Below are positions 8,091 through 17,090 of a stretch of 64,000 bases of DNA, one piece after another. Source of the DNA: Actinomadura latina NBRC 106108. GTDB taxonomy: Bacteria; Actinomycetota; Actinomycetes; Streptosporangiales; Streptosporangiaceae. Numbering within the stretch: position 1 is the first letter of the stretch; every line of letters starts with the position of its first letter. The stretch is from positions 310,001 to 374,000 of the forward strand of contig NZ_BCQS01000003.1 of the NCBI RefSeq assembly GCF_001552195.1, written 5' to 3'. Below the pieces are notes generated by a model, which was given only the letters and a program-made list of their open reading frames with translations, did no database searches and had not been told where the DNA came from. Both the position numbers and the translations under genes were made by a program.

Positions 8091-8816
8091 TTTCGCGAAC
8101 CGCTCGGCGGCGTCCCGCATGATGGGCACGACGTCCGGGACGGCCTCGCGCGTCATGCGTCCGGACGGGCCGGAGACCGAGATCGCCGTCAGCGCCGGCG
8201 CCCCGGGCAGCGGCACCGCGACGCAGCGGACACCGATCTCCTGCTCCTCGTCGTCCAGCGCGTAGCCCCGCTCGCGGATCCGCCGCAGCTCCGCCAGGAG
8301 CGCGTCGGGGTCGGTGAAGGTCTTGGGGGTGTGCGCGTCCATGCCGGTCCGCGCCAGGATCTCCCGCACCCGCTGATCGGGCAGTTGCGACAGCAGCGCC
8401 TTCCCTACACCGGTGCAATGCGGTTGTACGCGCCGTCCCACCTCGGTGAACATGCGCATCGAATGCTTGGACGGCACCTGCGCGACGTAGACGGCCTCGT
8501 CGCCTTCGAGTACCGCCATGTTGGCCGTCTCGCCGATTTCGTCCACCAGCCGGGCCAGCACCGGCCGCGCCCACGTGCCGAGCAGCCGGCTCGCGCCCTC
8601 GCCCAGCCGGACGAGCCGCGGGCCCAGGGCGTAGCGCTTGGACGGCTCCTGCCGCACGTAACCCTGGTTCACCAGCGTCCGCATCAGCCGGTAGATCGTC
8701 GGCATAGGCAGCCCGGAGACCTCCGTCAGCTCCGACAGCGCCATCTCGCCCCCCGCGTCCGCCAGATGCTCCAGCAGGTCGAACGCGCGCTCCAGCGACC
8801 GAACGGCCTCCGCCAC
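8070..8816 (-). CDS. IclR family transcriptional regulator
   Basis: 248-residue regulator. N-terminal winged HTH (about residues 1-60: SLERAFDLLEHLA, MALSELTEVSGLPMPTIYRL, LMRTLVNQGYVRQ) followed by the IclR effector domain (about 75-240) with the typical CTGVGKALLSQLP and ERGYALDDEEQEIGVRCVAVPL segments. GTG at 8816 is preferred because GGAGAGGAG lies 7 nt upstream; a longer version would add 18 residues with no ribosome site. No metabolic operon lies beside it, so its targets are unknown. Confidence 0.9.
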   Translation of the reverse strand: MAEAVRSLERAFDLLEHLADAGGEMALSELTEVSGLPMPTIYRLMRTLVNQGYVRQEPSKRYALGPRLVRLGEGASRLLGTWARPVLARLVDEIGETANMAVLEGDEAVYVAQVPSKHSMRMFTEVGRRVQPHCTGVGKALLSQLPDQRVREILARTGMDAHTPKTFTDPDALLAELRRIRERGYALDDEEQEIGVRCVAVPLPGAPALTAISVSGPSGRMTREAVPDVVPIMRDAAERFAKELSPAT

Positions 8817-9000
8817 CCCGGGTCTCCTCTCCCTCGCAACCCACCCGATTCTACGGAGAACCGATTTCACTGTGCGAAAGAGGGGTGGTTGCCAGAGTGA
8901 TGCACGTTACTCGCCCGCGCGACGTGGCAATAACAGTCTGTGCCCGGCGCCACGGCGCCGCCCCCCTGGCAGCCATGCAGGAGACCGCTGGGGGGGAACG

Positions 9001-10497
9001 GTGAGGACACGCTGGGGCGCCATCGCGGCCGGTGCCGCACTGGCCGCGCCACTGACGCTGGCGAGCACGTCCGCCGAGGCCGAGCAGCCCGCCGTCCAGT
9101 TGCTGATGGACATCACGACCTCCAAGGTCACCACCACCGGACCGGACTACGCCCTGACCTACACGGTCCGCGTCCACGCCGAAGACGGCGTCGCTCACAA
9201 CACGGCCCTGCGCCTCACCGCCGAACGCCCCCTTTCCTGGACGCGGCACTCTCCAGGCTGCCTGCCCGATTCCGCCCACCGGCTCCGCTGCCCCCTGGGC
9301 GACCTGGGCGAGGACGCCCAAGAACGAACGGCCACCATCCGAGTCCCACCCTCAGCGATGTCTGCTCCGTCCCTGAGCGTCGTCGCAGTAGCGGACGCCT
9401 CGAACGCCCTCCGCCGCACGCTCCGCGCGGAATTCGCCCTCTCCAGCACACCCGGTGACTGCCCGTCCACCAAGACCAAGACTGGCGACGACCCGTGCCC
9501 GCAGCCGTGCGGAACCGGCAAGCCGAACGCACACGAAAACCCATGCCCGACCACGCAGCCCCCTAGCCCGAAGCCGACTGCAGGTGACGGCCACTCGCCG
9601 ACAAGAGCGCCGTGCACGCACACCCGACCGTGCCCTACGACGCAGCCCTCAGGGAGCAAGCCGACCCCGAGCGGCCACTCCGTCACGCCGCCCGGGGCCG
9701 GACACTGCACGTCCAGTAAGGCGAGCGCGGGTGGAAGGCCCTGTACGTCTGCGCAACCTCCTAGCCCGAGGCCGACTGTGGGTGGCGGTCACTCGTCGGC
9801 AGGTGTGCCGTGTGCGGGTGGTGGTGCGTGCCCTACGTCGAAGCCAACGGGGGCCAAGCCATCCCAGAGTGGCCATTCTGGGCTTGCGCCCACGGCTGGT
9901 CACTGCACGTCCAGTAAAGCGAGTGCGGGTGGGAGGACGTGTCCGTCTGCGCAGCCTGCCAGCCCGGGGCCGAGCGTTGGTGGCAGCCATACGCCGACAG
10001 GCGGGCCGTTGCCGGGTGGCCATTCTGGGGTTGCGCCCACGGCCGGTCACTGCACGTCCAGTAAGGCGAGCGCGGGTCAGAGGCCCTGTGTGTCGGCGCA
10101 ACCTGCTAGCCCGGAGCCGACCGTTGGCGGTAGCCATACGTCGACGGGTGGGCCGTTGCCGGGTGGACATTCTGGGGTTGCGCCGACTCAGGGGGGTCAC
10201 GGTGGGGCGGGCGGTCCGTCGCCGGGAGGGTTTGAAGTGCCGGATCTGCCTACCGTGTCGCCGCCCGGGGCGGTTGCGCTGCCTCCTGTCAATGCGCCGG
10301 CGGGGCCGGTGGTGGCGCCCGGGGAGAGCCGGATGACGCTGGTGGCGCCGGCCGGGATGCGGGAGTCGGACGAGACGGACTGGGCGGTCGTCATCGCCGT
10401 CGCGCTCGTGGCCGAGATCGGCCTCTTGTGGGGTTTCGCCTGTGTCGCCCTGGTGCGGCGGCGGCTGGCACTGCGGCGGGCCCTGTCCGACGGATGA
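9001..10497 (+). CDS. Surface protein with Cys/Pro-rich tandem repeats and C-terminal anchor
   Basis: 498 residues. Signal peptide (about 1-29, ending AEA-EQP), then a beta-rich domain (about 30-155) resembling DUF11-type conserved-repeat domains (YALTYTVRVHAEDGVAHNTALRL). A long low-complexity stalk follows (about 155-430) of Pro, Ser, Thr, Gly and regularly spaced Cys. A hydrophobic helix (about 462-485) and an RRR tail act as membrane anchor. The stalk holds near-perfect repeats starting GHCTSSKASAG. Codon use shifts to less GC-biased third positions in the repeats, suggesting recent expansion. The GTG start follows a run of G. Likely a wall-spanning surface protein; function unknown. Confidence 0.75.
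   Translation: MRTRWGAIAAGAALAAPLTLASTSAEAEQPAVQLLMDITTSKVTTTGPDYALTYTVRVHAEDGVAHNTALRLTAERPLSWTRHSPGCLPDSAHRLRCPLGDLGEDAQERTATIRVPPSAMSAPSLSVVAVADASNALRRTLRAEFALSSTPGDCPSTKTKTGDDPCPQPCGTGKPNAHENPCPTTQPPSPKPTAGDGHSPTRAPCTHTRPCPTTQPSGSKPTPSGHSVTPPGAGHCTSSKASAGGRPCTSAQPPSPRPTVGGGHSSAGVPCAGGGACPTSKPTGAKPSQSGHSGLAPTAGHCTSSKASAGGRTCPSAQPASPGPSVGGSHTPTGGPLPGGHSGVAPTAGHCTSSKASAGQRPCVSAQPASPEPTVGGSHTSTGGPLPGGHSGVAPTQGGHGGAGGPSPGGFEVPDLPTVSPPGAVALPPVNAPAGPVVAPGESRMTLVAPAGMRESDETDWAVVIAVALVAEIGLLWGFACVALVRRRLALRRALSDG
9700..10191 (+). repeat. In-frame tandem repeats of the surface protein stalk
   Basis: Units begin GHCTSSKASAG at 9700, 9898 and 10045. The first spacing is 198 bp (66 codons) and the second 147 bp (49 codons); the third unit also runs about 147 bp. 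The 49-codon units share GRPC/GRTC, SAQPASP and GGSHTPTGGPLPGGHSGVAP blocks. Each unit carries two Cys about 11 residues apart, possible intra-repeat disulfides. Confidence 0.75.
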
Positions 10498-10515
10498 CGC
10501 GGTTCGTCGACGACG

Positions 10516-10538
10516 AGAACGGTGGGTGCGCCCGTTCT
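10516..10538 (+). terminator. Weak hairpin after the surface protein gene
   Basis: Perfect 7-bp stem AGAACGG/CCGTTCT with a 9-nt loop, without a T-run. Position just after the gene suggests a terminator. Confidence 0.4.
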
Positions 10539-10638
10539 AGACAGCCGTATCGAAGGACGTGCCACCCCAAATCGGGCCCGGTGTCAGTAAGCTGACCGCC
10601 GGACTGTAAACGCTGTCGTGACGGACAGGGGATCCGGT

Positions 10639-10887
10639 ATGTCAGACGCGACGCTGCAATGCCCGAAGTGCGAGTCGAGGCTCGACACCCATGAGCGCCA
10701 CGGGGTCGTGATCGAGGAATGCCCGGGGTGCAAGGGCGTGTTCCTCGACCGCGGCGAGCTGGAGCAGCTGATCGACGCGGAGAGCCGCTACCTGGCCGAG
10801 CTTCCGGACGAGGTGAACCCGGAGACGACCTACCAGGGGCGGCACCGCCGGGGCATCGTGGAGCGGATCTTCGCCGTTGACCAGTAG
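10639..10887 (+). CDS. Small zinc-ribbon protein (zf-TFIIB type)
   Basis: 82 residues. The first 45 form a TFIIB-like zinc ribbon: CPKC at residues 8-11 and CPGC at about 28-31, followed by FLDRGELEQL, the hallmark of the PF13453 family. The rest is short and charged. These small proteins are widespread and lack an established function; nucleic-acid or protein binding is assumed. ATG at 10639 follows GGGGA. Transcribed alone. Confidence 0.85.
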   Translation: MSDATLQCPKCESRLDTHERHGVVIEECPGCKGVFLDRGELEQLIDAESRYLAELPDEVNPETTYQGRHRRGIVERIFAVDQ

Positions 10888-10942
10888 GCTCCGGCACGGT
10901 CGGTGACGGCGCGTACGCCCATGTGTGAAGGGGGATTTCCTC

Positions 10943-10960
10943 TTGTCACGAGGGTGACAA
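10943..10960. promoter_or_regulatory. Inverted repeat operator upstream of the FAAL gene
   Basis: TTGTCAC-GAGG-GTGACAA is a perfect 7-bp inverted repeat with 4-nt spacer. The same 18-bp architecture recurs at 19489-19506 in front of the PKS and MFS genes. A TAATAT -10-like hexamer lies at 10990, so the site sits where an activator or repressor would act. Probably a shared operator of the lipid/polyketide locus. Confidence 0.6.
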
Positions 10961-11149
10961 ACCCGGCGCTGCCGAATGTGTCCGCGGGCTAATATCGCTC
11001 ACTGACTACCATCCGGTAGCTTTACGATCATCGCCGGTCGCCGGGCCGTCCAGACACAGCCGTCCGGCTGACGCGGCCCACATCCGCCGATGGCGCCCAC
11101 CCGTACCGCACAGGGTCCCGTCAGGCCCGTCCCCTCGGGAGAATGATCA

Positions 11150-12934
11150 ATGGCATTGGGCTCGCTGCTTCCCGAACTCCTGCCCGGCGGCTCCGGCCGC
11201 ACCCCGCTGATCGAACGGGTCGCGAGGTGGGCGGAGGAGAAGCCGGACGCGCCGGCCTACACCTTCGTCGACTACTCGGCCGACCCGGCGGGCGCGCACA
11301 TCACGGTGAGCTGGGCGGAGACGGACCGGCGCGCGCGGGCGGTCGCGGCGACGCTGCGGCAGGTGACCGGGCCCGGTGAGCGGGCCGCGCTGCTGCTGCC
11401 GCAGACGCTGGAGTACATGATGACGATGCTCGGCGCGATGTACGCGCACGTCATCGCGGTGCCGCTGTTCTCGCCGGACCTTCCCGGGCACGCCGACCGG
11501 CTGATCGGCGCCTACTCCGACGCCGAGCCCGCGGTGATCGTCACGACGCGGAACGCGCTGCCGCACGTGGAGAAGTTCCTCGCCGACCACGACGTCCCGC
11601 AGCCGAAGGAGATCCTCTTCGCCGAGGAGGTCGATCTCGCGCTGGCCGACCGGTGGGACGACGAGCCCATCGCGTTCGACGACCTCGCGTACCTGCAGTA
11701 CACGTCGGGGTCGACGCGCCGCCCCGCGGGTGTGGAGATCACGCACGGGAACGTGACGGCGAACGCGGCGCAGCTGTGGGCCGGGTGGGCGCCCGACCGG
11801 CCGGACCCGGAGCTGGTCAGCTGGCTGCCGCTGTTCCACGACATGGGGCTGATCGCGACGATGGCGCTGCCGCTGGTGAACGGCGACCATGCCATCTACA
11901 CCGACCCCGTGTCGTTCATCATGAACCCGATGCGCTGGCTGCAGCTGATCGCGCAGCGGCCGGGCAAGAACGTCTACACGGCGGGGCCGAACTTCGCCTA
12001 CGAGTACGTCGCGTCGGCGGTGTCGCCGGAGAAGATCGCGAGTCTGGACCTGTCCGGCCTCACGACCTGCCTGAACGGCGCCGAGCCGATCCGCACGTCG
12101 ACGCTGTCGACGTTCGCGGAGGCGCTGGCGCCGGCCGGGCTGCGGCCGGGCGCGCAGGCGCCGGGCTACGGGCTGGCGGAGGCGACCGTGTTCGTGTCCG
12201 CGGCGGCCGAGGACACCCCGCCGAAGATCATCTCCGTGGACCGGGAGGCGCTCACCCGCGGCGAGCTGCGGCTCAGTGACGGCGGGTCCGAGCTCGTGTC
12301 GTGCGGCGGCCCCTACGGGCAGCTCGTCGCGATCGTCGACCCGGAGACCCGGCTGGAGCAGCCGGACGGCCGCGTCGGCGAGATCTGGGTGCACGGCCCC
12401 AACACCGCGCCCGGGTACTGGCGCAACTCCGAGCGGAGCCAGGAGACGTTCGGCGGCGAGCTGCGCGAGCCCGGGGAACTCCCCGCCGGGCCCTGGATGA
12501 AGACGGGCGACTACGGCGTCGTCCACGAAGGCGAGCTGTACGTCACCGGCCGCATCAAGGACCTCATCATCGTGGACGGCCGCAACCACTACCCGCAGGA
12601 CATCGAGGTCACGACGCAGGAGGCGCACCCCGCCATCCGTCCCGAGTACGTCGCGGCGTTCGCGCTCACCGGGGAGGAGACGGAGCGCCTGGTCATCGTG
12701 GCCGAGCGCAACCGCCGGGTCCCCCTCGGACGGCTGGACGCGGACGAGGTCGAGGCGGCGGTGCGCGGCGCCGTCAACATCGAGCACGAGATGAGCGTCC
12801 ACGACTTCGTGCTGATCGAGCCCGGCGGCGTGTCCCGCACGTCCAGCGGAAAGATCGCGCGCGCGGCGACGCGGCAGCGCTACCTTGACGGCAAGCTGCC
12901 GACGACCGCGGCGCGCCTCGCTTCTCGCAAGTAG
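11150..12934 (+). CDS. Fatty-acyl-AMP ligase (FAAL, FadD32-like)
   Basis: 594 residues of the ANL superfamily. The P-loop segment YTSGSTRRPAGVEITHGN has the FAAL form (STR.PAGV rather than TGxPKGV of acyl-CoA ligases), followed by LPLFHDMGLI, the adenylate-binding GYGLAEAT and TGDYG, and the C-terminal hinge RIKDLIIVDGRNHYPQDIE and lysine loop SRTSSGKIARAA. FAALs make acyl-adenylates and pass the acyl chain to a carrier protein, typically the N-terminal ACP of a PKS such as Pks13. The PKS at 19618 has just such an N-terminal ACP. ATG with a GGGAG site. The MMPL gene follows after 59 nt, probably in the same operon. Confidence 0.93.
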   Translation: MALGSLLPELLPGGSGRTPLIERVARWAEEKPDAPAYTFVDYSADPAGAHITVSWAETDRRARAVAATLRQVTGPGERAALLLPQTLEYMMTMLGAMYAHVIAVPLFSPDLPGHADRLIGAYSDAEPAVIVTTRNALPHVEKFLADHDVPQPKEILFAEEVDLALADRWDDEPIAFDDLAYLQYTSGSTRRPAGVEITHGNVTANAAQLWAGWAPDRPDPELVSWLPLFHDMGLIATMALPLVNGDHAIYTDPVSFIMNPMRWLQLIAQRPGKNVYTAGPNFAYEYVASAVSPEKIASLDLSGLTTCLNGAEPIRTSTLSTFAEALAPAGLRPGAQAPGYGLAEATVFVSAAAEDTPPKIISVDREALTRGELRLSDGGSELVSCGGPYGQLVAIVDPETRLEQPDGRVGEIWVHGPNTAPGYWRNSERSQETFGGELREPGELPAGPWMKTGDYGVVHEGELYVTGRIKDLIIVDGRNHYPQDIEVTTQEAHPAIRPEYVAAFALTGEETERLVIVAERNRRVPLGRLDADEVEAAVRGAVNIEHEMSVHDFVLIEPGGVSRTSSGKIARAATRQRYLDGKLPTTAARLASRK

Positions 12935-12993
12935 CGTCCCGCAAGTAGCTCACGTCCGTGGCGGCCCGCCGGCCGCGGCGAAACAGGAGGATC

Positions 12994-15798
12994 ATGCTTT
13001 CGGGGCTGGGGCGTCTCATCCACCGGCGACGCTGGACCAGCCTTGTGCTGATCTTGGTGACGACCGTCATCGCGGGCGGCTGGGGCCTCGGCGTGTTCGC
13101 CAAGTTCAAGGAGGGCGGCTTCGAGGACCCGGACGCGTCCTCCACGCTCGTCGCCAAGCTGGGCGCGACCTACTTCGGCAGCACCAACCCCGACGTCCTC
13201 GTCCTGTACTCCAGCGACACGATGACGGTGAACGACCCGCGCTACGAGGCGAGCGTCATCACCACCGTGTCGCGGCTGCCGAAGGCGAACGTCGAGGAGA
13301 TCATCTCCTACTGGTCGTTCGACGGTAAGGCGGCGGAGACGTTCGCGTCCCACGACCGGCACAAGACGTTCGTCGCGGTGAAGCTGCGCGGCAAGGACGG
13401 CGCGACCAAGGCCGAGAACTACCACGCCGTGAAGGAGCGGCTGTCGGCGCCGGGGCTCAGCGTCCAGTACGGCGGCAGCGTCCCGCTGGGCGAGGAGTTC
13501 GGCAAGCAGGTCGTCGCCGACATCGTGCGCGCCGAGATGATCACCGCGCTGCCGCTGCTCATCCTGCTGATGGTGCTGTTCGGCGCGTTCATGGCGTCGA
13601 CGCTGCCGATGGCCGTGGCGATCTTCTCGACGATCGGCGGCCTGGCCGTCCTCCATGTGGTGACGTATGCGGCGGACGTGACGTCGTTCGCCTTGGAAGT
13701 CGTCACGATGATGGGCGTCGGCCTGTCGATCGACTACTCGCTGTTCATCATCAGCCGGTTCCGTGAGGAACTGGAGCGAGGCATGTCCGCGCACGGGCTG
13801 CCACCGGGCAAACCGTGGAAACGTGAGCGGGACAGGGCTTCGCGCAAGGCCGCCAAGAAGGCGTACAAGACTGACTTGAAGCCGATCCGGCAGTCGGCCC
13901 TGTCCGCCACCATGGCGACCGCGGGCCGCACCATCATCGTCAGCGGCGTCACCGTGTCGGCGGCTCTCGCCGGGCTGCTGCTCTTCCCGCAGATGTTCCT
14001 CCGGACGATCGGGCTCGCCGGCATAGCCACCGTCATGGTCGCCGTCTTCGGCGCCACGGTCCTCCTCCCGACGCTCTTGGCGCTGCTGGGGCCGCGCGTC
14101 GAGATCGGCCGCATGCCATGGCGGCGACCCACGGCCAAGCGCGCGCAGCGCGACCCCGAGAGCGGCTTCTGGTACCGCCTGGGCCACAGCGTGATGAAGC
14201 ATCCGCTGCCGTACTTCACGGTCGTGCTCGTCATCCTCGGCGTGATGTTCGTGCCGTTCCTGAACGTCCAGTTCGGGAGTGTGGACGCCCGCGTCCTGCC
14301 CAAGGGCAGCCCCACCCGCCAGGTGGTCGAGACCGTCAAGAGCGAGTTCCCCAACGGTTCCGCCGAGCCCATCGACGTGGTCATCTCCGGAGACCTCATC
14401 CCGCGCGACTGGAAGCCCGCCAAGAAGGACGACCCCATCCCGCCCTACCTGGAGGACTTCCGGCAGCGCCTGGAGAAGCTCCCCGGTGTCACGGAGGCCC
14501 AGTTCACCGGCTACTCGGGCTCGTACGGGGGCGTGCGCATCTCCGTCACGCACAAGTACGAGCCGATGGCCCAGAACGCCCAGGACCTCGTCTCCGACAT
14601 CCGCGGGATGAGCCTGTCCAAGGACGGCTACCCGATGCACGTCGACGTCGGCGGCAGCACGGCCGCGCAGATGGACCTGATGTCCAGCCTGATGCGCACC
14701 CTGCCGAAGATGGCGCTCTTCGTCGGGGTCGCCACGTTCATCCTGCTCTTCATGTTCTTCGGGTCGATCGTGCTGCCGCTGAAGGCGATCGTGATGAACG
14801 TCCTGTCGATCGGCGCCTCGTTCGGCGCGATCGTGTGGGGCTTCCAGTACGGGCATCTCGCCGGCGTCCTGAACTTCACCCCGACGGGCGGCGTCGAGGC
14901 CACCAGCATGATCCTCATCCTCGCGGTCGTGTTCGGCCTGTCGATGGACTACGAGGTCTTCCTGCTCAGCCGCATCCGGGAGGAATGGGACCGCACGCAC
15001 GACAACCGGACGGCCGTCGCGTCCGGCATGCAGCACACGGGCGGCATCATCACCAGCGCGGCCCTGCTGTTCCTCGTCGTCATCGGCGCGTTCAGCATGG
15101 CGGGCATCACGGTCGTCAAGCTGATCGGCGTCGGCATGTTCGTCGCGGTCGTCGTGGACGCCGTGCTCGTCCGCTCGCTGCTCGTCCCGGCGACGATGCG
15201 GTTCATGGGCGCGGCGAACTGGTGGCTGCCGCCGTTCCTCGCGGGCCTGCACGCCCGCATGGACCTGCGGGAGCACAGCGCCATGGTCCCGGCCGGGGCG
15301 ACCGTCCGGCCGCCGCGCCTCCCGGACGAGCAGCCGTACCCGTACGCCCTCCACTGGGAGGAGGCGGGCGCCGCTCCGCCCGCTCCGCCCGCTCCGCCCG
15401 CCCCGCAGCACGCGGACGCGCACGAGGCCGTCCGCGCCCCGGCGCCCCGGCCGCCCCGCCACGCCCCGCCCCGCGAGGTCTTCAGACCGGCGGAGCCGCC
15501 GCTCGCGCACGAACGGGCGCGCCCGGCGCCGGAGGCCGCGCAGCAACGTCTCCGGCCCGCCTCGGTGCCGCCGGCGGGCGCCGCGGAGCCGCCGCGCATG
15601 GTCTTCCGGACGCCCGACGGCGGCCCCGAGGGGGGCAACGGGCGCGCCCCGGCCGGCGGCGCGCCGTGGCGTCCCTGGGCGGACGGCCCGCCGCGGCCGA
15701 GGCCGCCGCACAATCCGCGCACCAAGCGGGCGATCGTCCCGAACCCGGACGGCTCAGGGTGGTCCTGGGCCGAAGTACCGGACCACGGCGCGCCCTGA
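12994..15798 (+). CDS. MMPL-family RND lipid transporter
   Basis: 934 residues. A first membrane helix (about 13-35), a large extracytoplasmic porter domain, then five helices; this pattern repeats in the second half (helix near residue 410, porter domain, helices about 570-740), giving the 12-span RND/MMPL layout. The GxxxDY motifs are GLSIDYSLF and GLSMDYEVF, which carry the proton-relay Asp and Tyr. The last ~170 residues are a cytoplasmic Pro/Ala/Arg-rich tail, as in MmpL3-like proteins. ATG at 12994 follows AGGAGG. It is downstream of the FAAL gene, so export of the PKS-derived lipid is the likely role. Confidence 0.93.
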   Translation: MLSGLGRLIHRRRWTSLVLILVTTVIAGGWGLGVFAKFKEGGFEDPDASSTLVAKLGATYFGSTNPDVLVLYSSDTMTVNDPRYEASVITTVSRLPKANVEEIISYWSFDGKAAETFASHDRHKTFVAVKLRGKDGATKAENYHAVKERLSAPGLSVQYGGSVPLGEEFGKQVVADIVRAEMITALPLLILLMVLFGAFMASTLPMAVAIFSTIGGLAVLHVVTYAADVTSFALEVVTMMGVGLSIDYSLFIISRFREELERGMSAHGLPPGKPWKRERDRASRKAAKKAYKTDLKPIRQSALSATMATAGRTIIVSGVTVSAALAGLLLFPQMFLRTIGLAGIATVMVAVFGATVLLPTLLALLGPRVEIGRMPWRRPTAKRAQRDPESGFWYRLGHSVMKHPLPYFTVVLVILGVMFVPFLNVQFGSVDARVLPKGSPTRQVVETVKSEFPNGSAEPIDVVISGDLIPRDWKPAKKDDPIPPYLEDFRQRLEKLPGVTEAQFTGYSGSYGGVRISVTHKYEPMAQNAQDLVSDIRGMSLSKDGYPMHVDVGGSTAAQMDLMSSLMRTLPKMALFVGVATFILLFMFFGSIVLPLKAIVMNVLSIGASFGAIVWGFQYGHLAGVLNFTPTGGVEATSMILILAVVFGLSMDYEVFLLSRIREEWDRTHDNRTAVASGMQHTGGIITSAALLFLVVIGAFSMAGITVVKLIGVGMFVAVVVDAVLVRSLLVPATMRFMGAANWWLPPFLAGLHARMDLREHSAMVPAGATVRPPRLPDEQPYPYALHWEEAGAAPPAPPAPPAPQHADAHEAVRAPAPRPPRHAPPREVFRPAEPPLAHERARPAPEAAQQRLRPASVPPAGAAEPPRMVFRTPDGGPEGGNGRAPAGGAPWRPWADGPPRPRPPHNPRTKRAIVPNPDGSGWSWAEVPDHGAP

Positions 15799-15846
15799 CC
15801 CCGGCCTCACCGGCGGGGCCGCCCTGTCAGCGGAGCGGGCCGCGGG

Positions 15847-17082
15847 TCAACGCGCCGGCAGGAGCGAGTCGATGATCTCGCGGGCGCGGCCGACGCCGTC
15901 CTCGGCCCGGACGCGCCGCCCGAGGGCGTCCGCGCGGTCCGCCATGTCCCGGTCCCGGACCGCCTGCCGGATCTTCGACGCGAGCCTCGGCACCGTCATC
16001 GCGCGGAACGGCAGCGGCTTCGTGCCCGCGCCCAGCGCCGCCACGCGCTCGCCCCAGTAGGGCTGGTCGCCGAAGAACGGGCACACGACGGTCGGCACGC
16101 CGGCCCGCAGCCCGGCCGCGGTCGTCCCGGCGCCGCCGTGGTGGACGACCGCCGCCATGCGCGGGAACAGCCACGAGTGCGGGACGTCCCGGACCGCGAG
16201 CACGTCCTCGTCCGACGTCGCCGGATCGCCCTGCACGATGCCGCGTACCCCGGCGAGCTTCAACGCCGTCCGCACGGTCAGGTCGGTCACCTCGGCGTCC
16301 TTCGGGACCATGCTTCCGAACCCGGCGTAGACGGGCGCGGGCCCGGCCGCGAGGAACTCCGCGAGCTCCTCCGGGGGCTCCCACTCGGGCTCCTCAAGGA
16401 ACCAGTACCCCGTCAGGTGCACGTTGGGTCCCCAGTCCTTCGGCCTCGGGACGACCACCGGGCTGAAGCACGCCAGCACCGGACCGTCCGGCCGCCGCCC
16501 CCGCAGCGGCAGCCGCCGCAGGCCCAGCGTCTCGTCCCGCCACGGGTTGATGAAGGGCCGCGACAGCTGCCACGCGATCTGGTCGACCGCCCGGAAGCTC
16601 GCCCGCTTCGCCCACGGCCCGAGCGCCCCCGCCTGCGGGACGAACGGATGCGGGAAAGCGCCCGTCGGCTCGCTCGGCTGGAAATGAATCAGCGCCCAAG
16701 GGACCCCGAGATGCTCACCGATATGGCGCGGAAGGAAACCGAGAGTAGGCCCCAAGACGAGGTCCGCGCCCTTACAAGCGTCCAAACACTCGGCCAGCAG
16801 CCGTTCGGCCATAGGCCCGAGGATGCGCCGGAACCCGCCGAGGAACTTCACCGGATTCCGCCCGCCGGCGAGCAACTCCTGCCCAGCGTCGGATTCGAGG
16901 ATCTCCGTCGGATCGGCCGTCAGCGGCGCCAGTTCCAGCCCCGCCGCGACGACCATCGGCGAGTACCGCGCGCTCGCCACGAGCCGCACCTCGTCCCCGC
17001 GGGCCCGCAGCGCCCGCCCGAGCGCGACGCAGGGCTGGATGTCCCCCCGCGACCCGGCCGCGAAGATCACGATTCTGCTCAC
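15847..17082 (-). CDS. GT1 family glycosyltransferase
   Basis: 411 residues with the GT-B fold. The N-terminal half begins with IVIFAAGSRGDIQPCVALG, the acceptor-side motif seen in sterol, macrolide and mycobacterial lipid glycosyltransferases. The C-terminal nucleotide-sugar motif is VVHHGGAGTTAAGLRAGVP followed by CPFFGDQPYWG. Such enzymes transfer a sugar from a nucleotide donor (UDP-Glc, dTDP-Rha) to a hydroxyl. GTG start with AGGAGG. It follows the MFS gene by 8 nt on the same strand, so MFS and GT form an operon. In context the acceptor may be the hydroxy-lipid made by the neighbouring PKS. No signal peptide; cytoplasmic face. Confidence 0.9.
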   Translation of the reverse strand: MSRIVIFAAGSRGDIQPCVALGRALRARGDEVRLVASARYSPMVVAAGLELAPLTADPTEILESDAGQELLAGGRNPVKFLGGFRRILGPMAERLLAECLDACKGADLVLGPTLGFLPRHIGEHLGVPWALIHFQPSEPTGAFPHPFVPQAGALGPWAKRASFRAVDQIAWQLSRPFINPWRDETLGLRRLPLRGRRPDGPVLACFSPVVVPRPKDWGPNVHLTGYWFLEEPEWEPPEELAEFLAAGPAPVYAGFGSMVPKDAEVTDLTVRTALKLAGVRGIVQGDPATSDEDVLAVRDVPHSWLFPRMAAVVHHGGAGTTAAGLRAGVPTVVCPFFGDQPYWGERVAALGAGTKPLPFRAMTVPRLASKIRQAVRDRDMADRADALGRRVRAEDGVGRAREIIDSLLPAR

Positions 17083-17090
17083 GGTGCCTC

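Noticed and set aside
12880-15711. 943-codon minus-strand frame opposite the MMPL gene
   Set aside because: Low-complexity composition and no recognisable domain; the plus strand has full MMPL motifs.
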